Assembly (NCBI RefSeq): GCF_046600715.1
Contig: NZ_JBJMAV010000007.1
Coordinates: forward strand, 61,585 to 125,584
DNA: 64,000 bases
Source of the DNA: Lysobacter_C viscosus
GTDB lineage: Bacteria; Pseudomonadota; Gammaproteobacteria; Xanthomonadales; Xanthomonadaceae
Direction: 5' to 3'
Shown here: piece by piece, positions 25,201-33,693 of the stretch
Layout of the letters: every line of letters begins with the position of its first letter
Numbering within the stretch: the first letter of the stretch is position 1
The notes under the pieces: model-generated
Database searches by the model: none
The model's input: the letters and a program-made list of their open reading frames with translations, nothing else
What the model was told of the DNA's origin: nothing
Translations under genes and position numbers: made by a program

Positions 25201-25789
25201 GCCGGCCACGCCGGCCTCGCGGGCCGACGCCGAGTGGATCCTGTCACGGCTGGCGCGCCCGGCGCCGATGCGCACGGGCTTCGTCGAAGTCCGCGGCTCG
25301 GCCCTGTTGAAGGCGCCGCTGCGCCTGACCGGCGAGTACCGCCGGCCGGGCGGCGACACACTGGTGCGCGAAGTGCGCGCGCCGTATGCCGAAACCACCA
25401 CCATCCAGGCCGGTGAAGTCCGGATCGAACGCACCGGCCGCGGAGACCGGACGTTCTCGCTGTCGCGCGCGCCCGAGCTGGCCGCCCTGCAGGCCAGCTT
25501 TGGCGCGCTGCTGTCGGGTGACCGGGCGTTGCTGGAGAAGCACTACGTGATCGACACCCGGGGCAGCCGGCGCGCGTGGACGATGGCGCTCAAGCCCCGC
25601 GATGCCGGCGTCGCCGCCAGGCTCCAGGGCATCACCCTGCACGGCCGCGGTGCGGAGTTGCGCTGCATCGAGACGCGCCCGGTCAAGGGCGACGTTCAGC
25701 GCACGTTGCTGGCCGGTGCCGCGCGGTCCGCCGCGACGGTCTCCGACGCCGCCGCGCTGGCGGCGCTGTGCAGCGGCACCGCCGCCTGA
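25052..25789 (+). CDS. LolA-like periplasmic carrier of the pigment cluster
   Basis: Protein of 245 residues from ATG 25052, or 215 from ATG 25142. The shorter form begins with a good signal peptide (MQVLALLLVPVLLAPASAAEP), so the mature protein is periplasmic. The body fits the LolA-like fold: MRTGFVEVRGSALLKAPLRL, then a strand-rich middle, and MALKPRD. LolA-related proteins recur in aryl-polyene clusters and probably chaperone the lipid-linked product to the outer membrane. It overlaps the acyltransferase reading by 149 or 59 bases, depending on the start, and its stop overlaps the exporter ATG (TGATG). Confidence 0.78.
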   Translation: MTHLHAPMQSPTPRRPRPPIRLSRALPPLRMQVLALLLVPVLLAPASAAEPATPASRADAEWILSRLARPAPMRTGFVEVRGSALLKAPLRLTGEYRRPGGDTLVREVRAPYAETTTIQAGEVRIERTGRGDRTFSLSRAPELAALQASFGALLSGDRALLEKHYVIDTRGSRRAWTMALKPRDAGVAARLQGITLHGRGAELRCIETRPVKGDVQRTLLAGAARSAATVSDAAALAALCSGTAA

Positions 25790-28137
25790 TGGGATCGGGC
25801 GCCCGGCTCGGGCTGGCGCTGCTGTGGCTGGCGGCGCTGCTGCTGGCCGGGTGGGCGGTGTCGCGGACGCTGGAGCTCAGTGGCGACCTGCGCAAGTTCA
25901 TGCCGGCGCCGCAGACCCCGGCGCAGACGCTGTTGATCGACGAACTGGGCGAGGGCCCGGGCTCGCGGCTGCTGCTGGTGGTGCTGGAAGGCGACGCGCC
26001 CGAGACGCTGGCGGCGATTTCCCTTGCGATGCACGACGCGCTGGCACGCGACGGCGCGTTCGCGCTGGTCGCCAACGGGGGCGACGCCGGGCTCGATGCC
26101 ATCCCCGAATCGCTGCGCGCCTACCGCTACCTGCTGACGCCCAACCTGGATCGCCAGCGCCTGGATACCGGCCTGCTGCGCGATGCGCTGGCGCAGCGGG
26201 TGCAGGACCTGGGCTCGCCCGCGGCCGCCCTGATCGAGCCGCTGGTGCCCAGCGACCCCACGCTGGAAATGCTGGCGGTGGCCGAGGCCTTGCAGCCGGC
26301 CGGTTCACCGCAGCGCCTCCACGGCGTGTGGTTCGACCGCGCGGGCCAGCGGGCGTTGCTGGCCCTGGAAACCCGCGCCGCCGGCTTCGACCCGACCGGG
26401 CAGGCCGCCGCCGTGGCCGCGGTCCACGACGCCTTCGACCGGGCGCGCGGGCAGGGCCGCGCCACGCTGGCGATGACCGGCCCGGGTGCGTTCTCGGTGG
26501 AGATCGGTACCCGCACGCAGCGCGAGGCCAGCCTGATCGGCACGGTCGATTCGATCGTGTTCGCGCTGTTGCTGATGCTCGCCTACCGCAGCTGGCGCGC
26601 ACCCCTGCTGGGGGCGCTGCCGCTGGCCACCGGCGGGCTGGCCGGGCTGGCGGCGGTGGCGCTCGCATTCGAGGGCGTGCACGGCATCACCCTGGCGTTC
26701 GGCTTCACCCTGATCGGGGTGGCGCAGGACTACCCGATCCACCTGTTCAGCCACATCCGGCCTGATCGCTCGCCGCGCGACAGCGTGCGCGGGCTGTGGC
26801 GGACGCTGGCCACCGGCGTGGTCGCCACCTGCATCGCCTACCTCACGTTCCTGGCCTCCGGCGTGGAAGGCCTGGAGCAGCTGGCGGTATTCACCATCGT
26901 CGGGCTGGGCACCGCGGGGCTGGCCACGCGCTTCGCGTTGCCCGCGTTGATCGTGCCGGGACAATGGGACCCGCTCGCCACCCCCGGGCTGGCGACGGCG
27001 TGGCGGGCGATCGACCGCCTGCCACGGCTGTCGGCGACCGCCGCGCTGGCGCTGGCCGCCGCGGCCATCGCGGTGGCAGCGCTGGCGCCGGGCCGGTTCT
27101 GGGAGAACGACCTCTCGCGCCTGACCCCGGTGCCGGAGCCGGCCATGAAGCTGGACTCGGAACTGCGACGGGAGCTGGGCGCACCGGACGTGCGCTACGT
27201 GATCGCCCTGGAGACCGCCGATGCCGAAGCCGCGCTGCAGGCCGGCGAGGCGCTGCAGCCGCGGCTGGAGCAGCTTCGCGTGGCCGGCGCGATCGACGGA
27301 TTCGACCTGGCCTCGCGCTACCTGCCCAGCGCCGCCACCCAGCGTGCGCGCCAGCAACGCCTGCCCGGCGACAACGAGTTGAAGCTGGCGCTGGCCGCCG
27401 CACTGGCCGACAGCCCCTTCGTGGCCGACGCGTTCGACCCCTTCGTGGCCGACGTCGCGCGCGCGCGCCAGGCCCCGCCACTGCGCGTCGCCGACCTGGC
27501 CGGCACGCCGCTGGCCACGGGCGTCGACGGCCTGCTGGTGCAACGCGACGGCCGGACCACCGCGCTGGTGTCGCTGAGCGGCCTGCACGACCCCGGCGCG
27601 GTCGCACGCGTGGCGCAGCAGCACGGCGGCCGGTTGCTGGACCTCAAGCAGGCCAGTGAATCGCTGGTGGCCGAGTACCGGGGCCGGGTGCTGGCCGCGC
27701 TGGCGCTGGCGGCGGTGCTGCTGGCGCTGACGGTGCTGGCCTCGCTGCGTTCACTGCGCCGCACCCTGCGCGTGCTGGCGCCGATGGCCCTGACCACCGT
27801 GCTGGTCCTGGCCGCGCTGCGCGCGCTGGGCGTGGAGCTCAACCTGTTCCACCTGGTCGCGCTGATCCTCGGCGCCGGGCTGGGGCTGGACTACGCGCTG
27901 TTCTTCGACCACGCCGGCGAGGAACGCGACGAGCAGCTGCGCACACTGCATGCGGTGATCGTGTGCAGCGTGATCACCTTCGCGGTGTTCGCGCTGCTGG
28001 CGGTCTCCTCGATCCCGGTACTGCGGGCGATCGGCGGCACGGTTGCGTTGGCGGTGGTGTGCAACTTCGTGCTGTCGTTGCTGGTCACCCGTCGCCCGGT
28101 CGCGACCTATGCCGACCAGGGCGCCCACGCACCATGA
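25789..28137 (+). CDS. MMPL/RND-family exporter of the pigment cluster
   Basis: Transporter of 782 residues with the two-half layout of the MMPL family: one N-terminal helix, a periplasmic domain (about 30-240), a block of helices (about 245-430, including FGFTLIGVAQDYPIHLFSH), a second periplasmic domain, and a second block (about 630-765, with ILGAGLGLDYALFFDH). The paired D-Y motifs in the central helices suit proton-driven transport. Such exporters are a constant part of aryl-polyene clusters and probably extract the pigment-lipid from the inner membrane. It is coupled by overlap with genes on both sides (TGATG before, ATGA after). Confidence 0.88.
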   Translation: MGSGARLGLALLWLAALLLAGWAVSRTLELSGDLRKFMPAPQTPAQTLLIDELGEGPGSRLLLVVLEGDAPETLAAISLAMHDALARDGAFALVANGGDAGLDAIPESLRAYRYLLTPNLDRQRLDTGLLRDALAQRVQDLGSPAAALIEPLVPSDPTLEMLAVAEALQPAGSPQRLHGVWFDRAGQRALLALETRAAGFDPTGQAAAVAAVHDAFDRARGQGRATLAMTGPGAFSVEIGTRTQREASLIGTVDSIVFALLLMLAYRSWRAPLLGALPLATGGLAGLAAVALAFEGVHGITLAFGFTLIGVAQDYPIHLFSHIRPDRSPRDSVRGLWRTLATGVVATCIAYLTFLASGVEGLEQLAVFTIVGLGTAGLATRFALPALIVPGQWDPLATPGLATAWRAIDRLPRLSATAALALAAAAIAVAALAPGRFWENDLSRLTPVPEPAMKLDSELRRELGAPDVRYVIALETADAEAALQAGEALQPRLEQLRVAGAIDGFDLASRYLPSAATQRARQQRLPGDNELKLALAAALADSPFVADAFDPFVADVARARQAPPLRVADLAGTPLATGVDGLLVQRDGRTTALVSLSGLHDPGAVARVAQQHGGRLLDLKQASESLVAEYRGRVLAALALAAVLLALTVLASLRSLRRTLRVLAPMALTTVLVLAALRALGVELNLFHLVALILGAGLGLDYALFFDHAGEERDEQLRTLHAVIVCSVITFAVFALLAVSSIPVLRAIGGTVALAVVCNFVLSLLVTRRPVATYADQGAHAP

Positions 28138-28595
28138 CCGCATCCCCCGGATTCTCGAACCCGATCGACCGCGCGCGCATCCTGCAGCTGGTCCCCCACC
28201 AGGGCGACATGTGCCTGTGGGATGCCGTCGACGCATGGGACGCGGCCCGCATCCGGTTGCGCAGCGACAGCCATCGCAGCCCGACGCACCCGTTGCGAAG
28301 CGGCGACCGGCTGCGCGCGCTGCACCTGTGCGAGTACGGCGCGCAGGCGATGGCGGTGCATGGCGGCCTGCGCGCCGCACGGGCAGGCGGCACCGCGCCG
28401 GCCGGGATGCTGGTCGCGCTGCGCGGCGTGGAGCTGCACGTGGTGCGCATCGACATGTTGCCCGGCGAACTGGAATGCGACGCGCAGGTGCTGGCCGAGG
28501 GCGAGGGCAGCCAGCAGTACGCGTTCCAGATCCATCATGCCGGCATGCTGCTGGCCGAGGGCCGCGCCGCGGTCATGCTTCGCCAGGCGCCCTAG
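28134..28595 (+). CDS. Second hotdog dehydratase of the pigment cluster (ApeP/FabA-like)
   Basis: Protein of 153 residues starting MTASPGFSNPIDRARILQLVPHQGDMCLWDAV; the PHQGDMxLxD run is the conserved active-site segment of aryl-polyene 3-hydroxyacyl-ACP dehydratases. YGAQAMAVHGG and LRGVELHVVRID are further family segments. It is distinct from the short FabZ-like protein at 23870, so the cluster has two non-identical dehydratases. Its ATG overlaps the exporter stop (ATGA). About 275 bases with three REP units separate it from fabG. Confidence 0.85.
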   Translation: MTASPGFSNPIDRARILQLVPHQGDMCLWDAVDAWDAARIRLRSDSHRSPTHPLRSGDRLRALHLCEYGAQAMAVHGGLRAARAGGTAPAGMLVALRGVELHVVRIDMLPGELECDAQVLAEGEGSQQYAFQIHHAGMLLAEGRAAVMLRQAP

Positions 28596-28609
28596 TCCAC
28601 GCGGCCGAA

Positions 28610-28731
28610 CGTAGGAGCGGCCTCAGCCGCGATCCGTGCCAGATCGCGGTGCACGCCCACTGCAGGAGCGGCGAAAGTCGCGATCCACCGCACCCAGGAC
28701 GTGCGCGGTCGACATCACCTCGCTCCTGCAA
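28610..28731. repeat. Three REP units between dehydratase and fabG
   Basis: Units at 28610-28633 (GTAGGAGCGGCCTCAGCCGCG), 28661-28684 (TGCAGGAGCGGCGAAAGTCGCG) and 28708-28731 (reverse, CACCTCGCTCCTGCAA). They sit inside the presumed pigment transcript. Confidence 0.8.
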
Positions 28732-28869
28732 AAGGCGTGCGGCTGCCCACGGACGAGGCCGCGCCTGCAGGGACTTCGCACCCGCAGGTCCCGACCGCCG
28801 TGGCGCCCGCATGCGCGGCACCGTCGCCTCGGGGGACAATGCCGGCTTTCCGCCACCCGGAACGCGCCC

Positions 28870-29613
28870 ATGACCCCCACAGCCGCCACCAGTGCCCGCC
28901 GTGCCCTTGTCACCGGCGGCAGCGGCGACCTCGGCAGTGCGATCTGCCAGCAGCTGGCCGAAGAGGGCTGCCACGTCATCGTCCACGCGCACGCCAACCT
29001 GCAGCGCGCGCAGGAGGTGGTCGACGCCATCCACCATGCCGGCGGCAGCGCGCAGGCGGTCGCCTTCGACGTGACCGATGGCGAGGCCACGCGCGCGGCG
29101 ATCGAGGCGTTGCTGGCCGATGGCCCGATCCAGATCGTGGTCAACAACGCCGGCATCCACGACGACGCCCCGATGGCCGGGATGGGCGATGCCCAGTGGA
29201 AGCGGGTCATCGACATCTCGCTGCACGGGTTCTTCCACGTCACCCAGCCGCTGCTGCTGCCCATGGCTCGCACGCGCTGGGGCCGCGTGGTCAGCATTTC
29301 CTCGGTGGCGGCGGTGCTGGGCAACCGGGGCCAGGCCAACTACGCGGCCGCCAAGGCCGCGCTGCACGGGGCCAGCAAGTCGCTGGCCCGGGAAATGGCC
29401 TCGCGCGGGATCAGCGTCAACGTGGTTGCACCGGGCGTGATCGAAGGCCGGATGGCGAGCGACGCGTTCCCGCCCGAACTGATCAAGCAGACCGTGCCCG
29501 CGGGCCGGGCAGGCACCCCGGGCGAGGTTGCCGCGCTGGTCGCGTTCCTGTGTTCGGACGCGGCCGGCTACATCAACGGCCAGGTGATCGGCATCAATGG
29601 CGGGATGGGCTGA
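28870..29613 (+). CDS. 3-ketoacyl-ACP reductase (FabG-like) of the pigment cluster
   Basis: Short-chain dehydrogenase of 247 residues reducing 3-ketoacyl-ACP with NADPH. It has the cofactor loop TGGSGDLGSAI, NNAGIHDDAP, the catalytic Ser in VVSISSVAAV, YAAAKAALHG (Tyr and Lys), and the C-terminal GQVIGINGGMG. It completes the KS-KR-DH elongation set of the cluster. The ATG at 28870 gives the typical N-terminus; longer readings pass through REP DNA. Confidence 0.9.
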   Translation: MTPTAATSARRALVTGGSGDLGSAICQQLAEEGCHVIVHAHANLQRAQEVVDAIHHAGGSAQAVAFDVTDGEATRAAIEALLADGPIQIVVNNAGIHDDAPMAGMGDAQWKRVIDISLHGFFHVTQPLLLPMARTRWGRVVSISSVAAVLGNRGQANYAAAKAALHGASKSLAREMASRGISVNVVAPGVIEGRMASDAFPPELIKQTVPAGRAGTPGEVAALVAFLCSDAAGYINGQVIGINGGMG

Positions 29614-29722
29614 CCCGCCGGCTGAACGCTTCAGCGCCGGGCCGCGCAGTGGGGGTGCAGTCACCCCCCGCCGACGCCCCGGGCGTAGCATCCCCGGCAC
29701 GATCCACGCCCCGGAGACGCCC

Positions 29723-30181
29723 ATGGTCCGCACCCTCATCACCGCCCTGCTGGCCCTGTCGCTGTCCGCGTGCGCGACTTCGCACATCCTCACCGGCCAG
29801 CCGCGCGCGCCGATCGACCCGGCGCAGGTCCGCCTCTACTTCGATCCACCGACCGTCCGCTACGAGGAAATCGCGCTGCTGGAAACCCGCAGCGGCGCGT
29901 TCACCTGGGGCGAGCAGAACAAGTCCAACCAGGTCATCGACAAGCTGCGCGTGGAGGCGGCCCGGCTCGGTGCCAACGGCGTGCTGTTCCAGGGCACGTC
30001 CGACAGCTGGGGCGGCACCGGCGTCAGCGTGGGCGCCGGCGGTGGCCGCTTCGGGGGCCGCGGCTTCAGCAGCGGTGGCGTCGGTGTCAGCGTCACCCCG
30101 ACCCAGAAGTACGCGCGCGGCGTGGCCATCTTCATCGCCAACCCGCCGCCAACAGGCGCCACCCCCCCTCCCGGCGGCTGA
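29723..30181 (+). CDS. Putative lipoprotein, unknown function
   Basis: Protein of 152 residues with a lipoprotein signal peptide: a hydrophobic run ending in a lipobox (LSLSACATS, Cys near residue 17). The middle (RYEEIALLETRSGAFTW, VIDKLRVEAARLGANGVLF) resembles small periplasmic/outer-membrane lipoproteins with an ARG-fold-like strand/helix pattern. The C-terminal third is glycine-rich and ends in proline. It lies between fabG and the convergent halogenase-like gene; a link to pigment export is possible but unproven. Confidence 0.7.
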   Translation: MVRTLITALLALSLSACATSHILTGQPRAPIDPAQVRLYFDPPTVRYEEIALLETRSGAFTWGEQNKSNQVIDKLRVEAARLGANGVLFQGTSDSWGGTGVSVGAGGGRFGGRGFSSGGVGVSVTPTQKYARGVAIFIANPPPTGATPPPGG

Positions 30182-30340
30182 GGCACATCCCAGGCCTGGA
30201 CGCCGATACCCCGCTATGCGCGCCTGGCAGGCTGGACGTGCGGGCCGGGAGCGACGGGATTGCCGTCCGGACCTCCACGGAGGGCGGTTGCGACCCCCGT
30301 CATTCCTGCAGGCTCCGGTGATGCATCGCGACGAACACCA

Positions 30341-30363
30341 TCGCGGCTGAAGCCACTCCTGCA
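30341..30363. repeat. REP element (GGCTGAAGCC subtype)
   Basis: TCGCGGCTGAAGCCACTCC then TGCA, in the convergent gap between the lipoprotein and halogenase-like genes. Confidence 0.75.
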
Positions 30364-30393
30364 GGGAGATCTGCGCTGGTCGCCGATGCCGAC

Positions 30394-32052
30394 CTATGCC
30401 GCCTGGTACCAGCGCGCTTCCAGCGACTCGCCGCTTGCCCTGGCGGCCTCTCCCAATGCCGCCTCCAGCGCGTCCCCGCCGATACCGGGATGGGCCACGC
30501 GCGCGCGCGCCAGCACTTCCGCCGCCAGTGCTTCCATGCGCCGGACGCTGGCATGGATGCGCTCGACGAATGCATCTGCATCCAGCGTGTCGTTGAGTGC
30601 GCGGTTCATCTCGCGGAACCACGGGATGCGGCTCTGGTCGAGCATGTTGTTGGTGGCGATGTCGACCGTCTCGCCGGCTTCGGCGTTGCGCCGGCCCCAC
30701 TCGCGCAGCAGCGCCTGCACGTGGACGTTGAGCACGCCACCGCGCTGGAACGCGGCGCGGGTCCGGCCCAGGGTCGCGATGTCGCACTGGCGCCCGGCGA
30801 AGTAGAGCTGCGCCAGCAGCGCCCAGTAGAAGGTGTAGTCCCAGATCACCTTCACCGGCATGACCTGCGCATCGCCGAAAAGCGGGTACTGGTCCTGGTA
30901 GAGGCTCAGGGTGTTTTCGTAGAAGGCGAAGTACAGCTGCTGGTAGAGCTGGGCGAAGGGCGCGAACGACAGGCCGGCGCGGTCCTTGGCGATGAGGTCG
31001 CAGATGTAGGTGTTGCCGATGGCGATGAAGTCGCTGCCTGGCGAATAGAACGGGTCGAGGAACAGCCCGGCCTCGCCCGTCAGCGCCCAGCGGTCGCCCG
31101 AGAACACCTGCTTGCACGAGTAGGAGAAGTCCTTGAGGAACAGGAAGTCCTGCACCGCCGGCTGCGTCCGGTCCAGCTCGCGCGCCAGCCGCGGCTGGTG
31201 CTTGCGCAGCCAGTCCATGGCCTTGGCGTGGGTGTTCATGGTCTCCAGCGGGTGCGCCCTGGCGTCGCAGACCACGCCCAGCGAATGCGCACCCGAGGCC
31301 AGCGGGATCATCCAGAACCAGTAGCCCGGCCCGCACAGGTGGTTGGTCGAGCGCCAGCGCTCCGGCGGCGTGCAACGCGCGCGCCAGGCCGGGTCGTCGG
31401 ACCAGTCGTCGGGCTTGATGAAGCCGTCCACGCGCCACCAGACGGCATTGACGTCGTGGTCGTTGGACTCCGCCAGCCCGCGCTTGCGCTTGACCATGCC
31501 GGCGCGGCCGGAGGCGTCCACCAGCCAGCGCGCGGTGAGCTGGCGGGCGCTGGCATCGTGGTCGTAGCGGACGGTGTGCGGTGCGTCGTTCTCTTCGATA
31601 TCGAAGCCGCGAACGACGGCGCCATCGAGGAACTCCACGCCCAGCTCGCGCGCGTGCTGGCCGAGGAAGTTCTCGAAGCGGCCGCGGTCGATCTGCCAGG
31701 ACGGGGTCGGAAGCAGTTCGCTGACACCCAGCTCCAGGGTGCGGTCGAAGTCCTCGCGGCCCTCGCTGAAGAAGAACCGGAAGCCGAACTTGCGGATCTG
31801 CGCGGCATCCAGGTGCGCGCGCAGGCCGAGCACGTCGGCGAAGTAGTGCGCGCCGATCTCCACCGTCGATTCGCCGACCTTGAACGCCGCCTCGCGCACC
31901 GGGTGGGCGCGCCGCTCCAGCACGGTCACGGTGATGCCAGGCTCCTGGCGCTTGAGCTGGATGGCGAGCGTCAGGCCGGCGAGGCCGCCGCCGAGGATGG
32001 CCACGTCGACGTGGCGGGCGGCGGCGGCGGCGGCGGCGGCGGCGGGGATCAT
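30394..32052 (-). CDS. Flavin-dependent halogenase-like oxidoreductase of the pigment cluster
   Basis: FAD protein of 552 residues. It has the N-terminal dinucleotide loop GGGLAGLTLAIQL, the FKVGEST segment, WFWMIPLASG matching the WxWxIP signature of flavin-dependent halogenases, and GLFLDPFYSPG near the FAD. A lysine in RKFGFRFFF may match the catalytic lysine of tryptophan halogenases (inference). Xanthomonadins are brominated, so halogenation of the polyene is plausible; an oxidase role is the alternative, since such proteins also occur in clusters whose products lack halogen. The first codons include nine GCC in a row. It overlaps the glycosyltransferase stop by ATGA. Confidence 0.8.
   Translation of the reverse strand: MIPAAAAAAAAARHVDVAILGGGLAGLTLAIQLKRQEPGITVTVLERRAHPVREAAFKVGESTVEIGAHYFADVLGLRAHLDAAQIRKFGFRFFFSEGREDFDRTLELGVSELLPTPSWQIDRGRFENFLGQHARELGVEFLDGAVVRGFDIEENDAPHTVRYDHDASARQLTARWLVDASGRAGMVKRKRGLAESNDHDVNAVWWRVDGFIKPDDWSDDPAWRARCTPPERWRSTNHLCGPGYWFWMIPLASGAHSLGVVCDARAHPLETMNTHAKAMDWLRKHQPRLARELDRTQPAVQDFLFLKDFSYSCKQVFSGDRWALTGEAGLFLDPFYSPGSDFIAIGNTYICDLIAKDRAGLSFAPFAQLYQQLYFAFYENTLSLYQDQYPLFGDAQVMPVKVIWDYTFYWALLAQLYFAGRQCDIATLGRTRAAFQRGGVLNVHVQALLREWGRRNAEAGETVDIATNNMLDQSRIPWFREMNRALNDTLDADAFVERIHASVRRMEALAAEVLARARVAHPGIGGDALEAALGEAARASGESLEARWYQAA
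32017..32043. repeat. GCC trinucleotide repeat (nine codons)
   Basis: Nine consecutive GCC codons, read on the minus strand as nine alanines four residues after the start of the halogenase-like protein. Perfect 27-base tract. Confidence 0.95.
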
Positions 32053-32870
32053 CGGGACTTGGCCGGTTGCGCGGAGGGGAGCGGTGCGAACTCGCCGTCG
32101 GGGTCGTGGATCAGCGGCGGGTTGGCGCGGATGCGGCGATGCAGCTCCAGCATGCCGCCGCGCGCCAGCACCTGCCCGACGATGTGCGCGGTGATGCGCG
32201 AGAAGTCGCGCAGCGGCTTGAAGTGGCTGGCGCGGAACTGGTGCTCCGGGTCGTCCCCGGCGTGCACGCAGGCGTAGCGCGATTCGATCGGCACCGACAC
32301 GCATCGCGTTCCCAGCGTGCGCGCCGCCGAGATCAGGATCTGCGCCTCGTACACGAAGTCCTCGCCCGGTACGTCGCCCAGCGCCAGCACCTCGGCCGGG
32401 TAGAAGCGCTGCCCGCTCTGGGTGTCGGCGATGCGGTAGCCGGTGCCCCAGGCGATGCCCCAGTCTCCGAACTCGTTGGCCAGTCGCCGGTAGGTGGGTT
32501 GCTGCTCGCGCTTGCGCAGGCGTGCGCCGATGACGATGTGGCGCGGGTGGTAGCGCGCGGCGTCGAGCAGGCGCGGGATGTCGCTGGCCGCGTGCTGGCC
32601 GTCGCCGTCCATCGTGACCACGCCGGTGACGCCGCGGCGCAGCGCCTCGCTGAACCCGTCGCGCAGGCTCGCGCCCTTGCCCATCCGCCGATCGTGGCGG
32701 ATCAGCACCACCGGCAGGTCGGCGATGGTGTCGGAGGTGCCGTCGTCGGAGCCGTCGTCGATGACGATGACGGTGGGGCACTCGGCCAGCGCGCCTTCCA
32801 CTACCCCACGCAGGCGCAGCGCCTCGTTGAGCGCCGGGATGACGACGGCGATTGAGCTTCGATCAGGCAT
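32049..32870 (-). CDS. Family-2 glycosyltransferase of the pigment cluster
   Basis: Cytoplasmic-face GT2 enzyme of 273 residues with IAVVIPALNEALRLRGVV, IDDGSDDGTSD, KGASLRDGFSEAL, the metal-binding MDGDGQH, and GEDFVYEAQILI. It resembles dolichyl-phosphate-mannose-synthase-like transferases but has no C-terminal membrane domain, so it may glycosylate the pigment or a lipid carrier. GT2 genes are a common part of aryl-polyene clusters. It overlaps the chain-length-factor gene upstream by eight bases and the halogenase-like gene by ATGA. Confidence 0.85.
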   Translation of the reverse strand: MPDRSSIAVVIPALNEALRLRGVVEGALAECPTVIVIDDGSDDGTSDTIADLPVVLIRHDRRMGKGASLRDGFSEALRRGVTGVVTMDGDGQHAASDIPRLLDAARYHPRHIVIGARLRKREQQPTYRRLANEFGDWGIAWGTGYRIADTQSGQRFYPAEVLALGDVPGEDFVYEAQILISAARTLGTRCVSVPIESRYACVHAGDDPEHQFRASHFKPLRDFSRITAHIVGQVLARGGMLELHRRIRANPPLIHDPDGEFAPLPSAQPAKSR

Positions 32871-33693
32871 GCAGGGACTCGTCGGTGACGGTTCGGGTGG
32901 CGGGTGCCGGTACCAGCGACAGCTGGAGCACCCGCCCGGGTCCGGCGTCCAGCACGGCGCTGGCGTGGCCGGCAGCCAGCGCATCGAACAGCGGCAGCAT
33001 CGTGGCCATCGCGTTGCCAGCGGCAAGGCGCGCGAGCGGGCCGTCGTTGGCCGGCGCATCGCCGTCGCCCAGCGTCGCTGCCAGGGTCATCGGGTCGCGG
33101 CCGCCGGAGGGGTCACGTGCCAGCACCAGTGCGCCGCCCAGCAGGCCTTCGCTCGGGGTTACGCCGGCGAGCGGTCCGGCGGAGGCGCCGTCGTAGCCGA
33201 CCAGCAGCACCGCCGGTGCACCGTCCGCCAGTTGCGCGAGGGCTTCGAGCAGGCCCTGCGCGAAGCTGGCATGCAGCGCGCTGATCGCGGTGGCGGCGGC
33301 CATCGCGCCGGCGCCAATGGTCCAGTAGCCGGCGGCGGCGTTGTGGACGGAGTTGTGGAAGCGGGTCGGCGAGATCGTGCGCGGTTCGGTGGCCAGCGTG
33401 CGGCACATGTAGTCGGTGATGCCCAGCTCGCCGTGGGTGGAGGCGAACACCGATGGCAGCGAGGCGGGGTCGCGTCCCGCGGCCTGGCAGGCGGCGAGCG
33501 CGACCTCCAGCGCAACGGCCACCGTTTCCGGCGCGCGGCGGCGCTCGTTGGGTGCCAGCAGTTGCGGCGAGGGCCGGGTCGGCGCGTCGCCGGGCATCGC
33601 GCCGCCGCGCGCATGGGCCACCGCGTCGCCCCAGGTGGGCAGGCCCCGGGTCCACAGGGCAATGCCTTCGATACGGGCGGTCAGGGTGGTCAT
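32863..33693 (-). CDS. Ketosynthase-like chain-length factor
   Basis: Thiolase-fold protein of 276 residues, shorter than a full ketosynthase. The position of the active-site cysteine is occupied by an FHNSVHNAAAGYW segment with no cysteine, so it cannot condense by itself. Later segments (EGLLGGALVLARDP) fit the family. In aryl-polyene systems this protein pairs with the full ketosynthase and sets polyene length. Its ATG overlaps the ketosynthase stop (ATGA), which should give equal amounts of both. Confidence 0.85.
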   Translation of the reverse strand: MTTLTARIEGIALWTRGLPTWGDAVAHARGGAMPGDAPTRPSPQLLAPNERRRAPETVAVALEVALAACQAAGRDPASLPSVFASTHGELGITDYMCRTLATEPRTISPTRFHNSVHNAAAGYWTIGAGAMAAATAISALHASFAQGLLEALAQLADGAPAVLLVGYDGASAGPLAGVTPSEGLLGGALVLARDPSGGRDPMTLAATLGDGDAPANDGPLARLAAGNAMATMLPLFDALAAGHASAVLDAGPGRVLQLSLVPAPATRTVTDESLHA

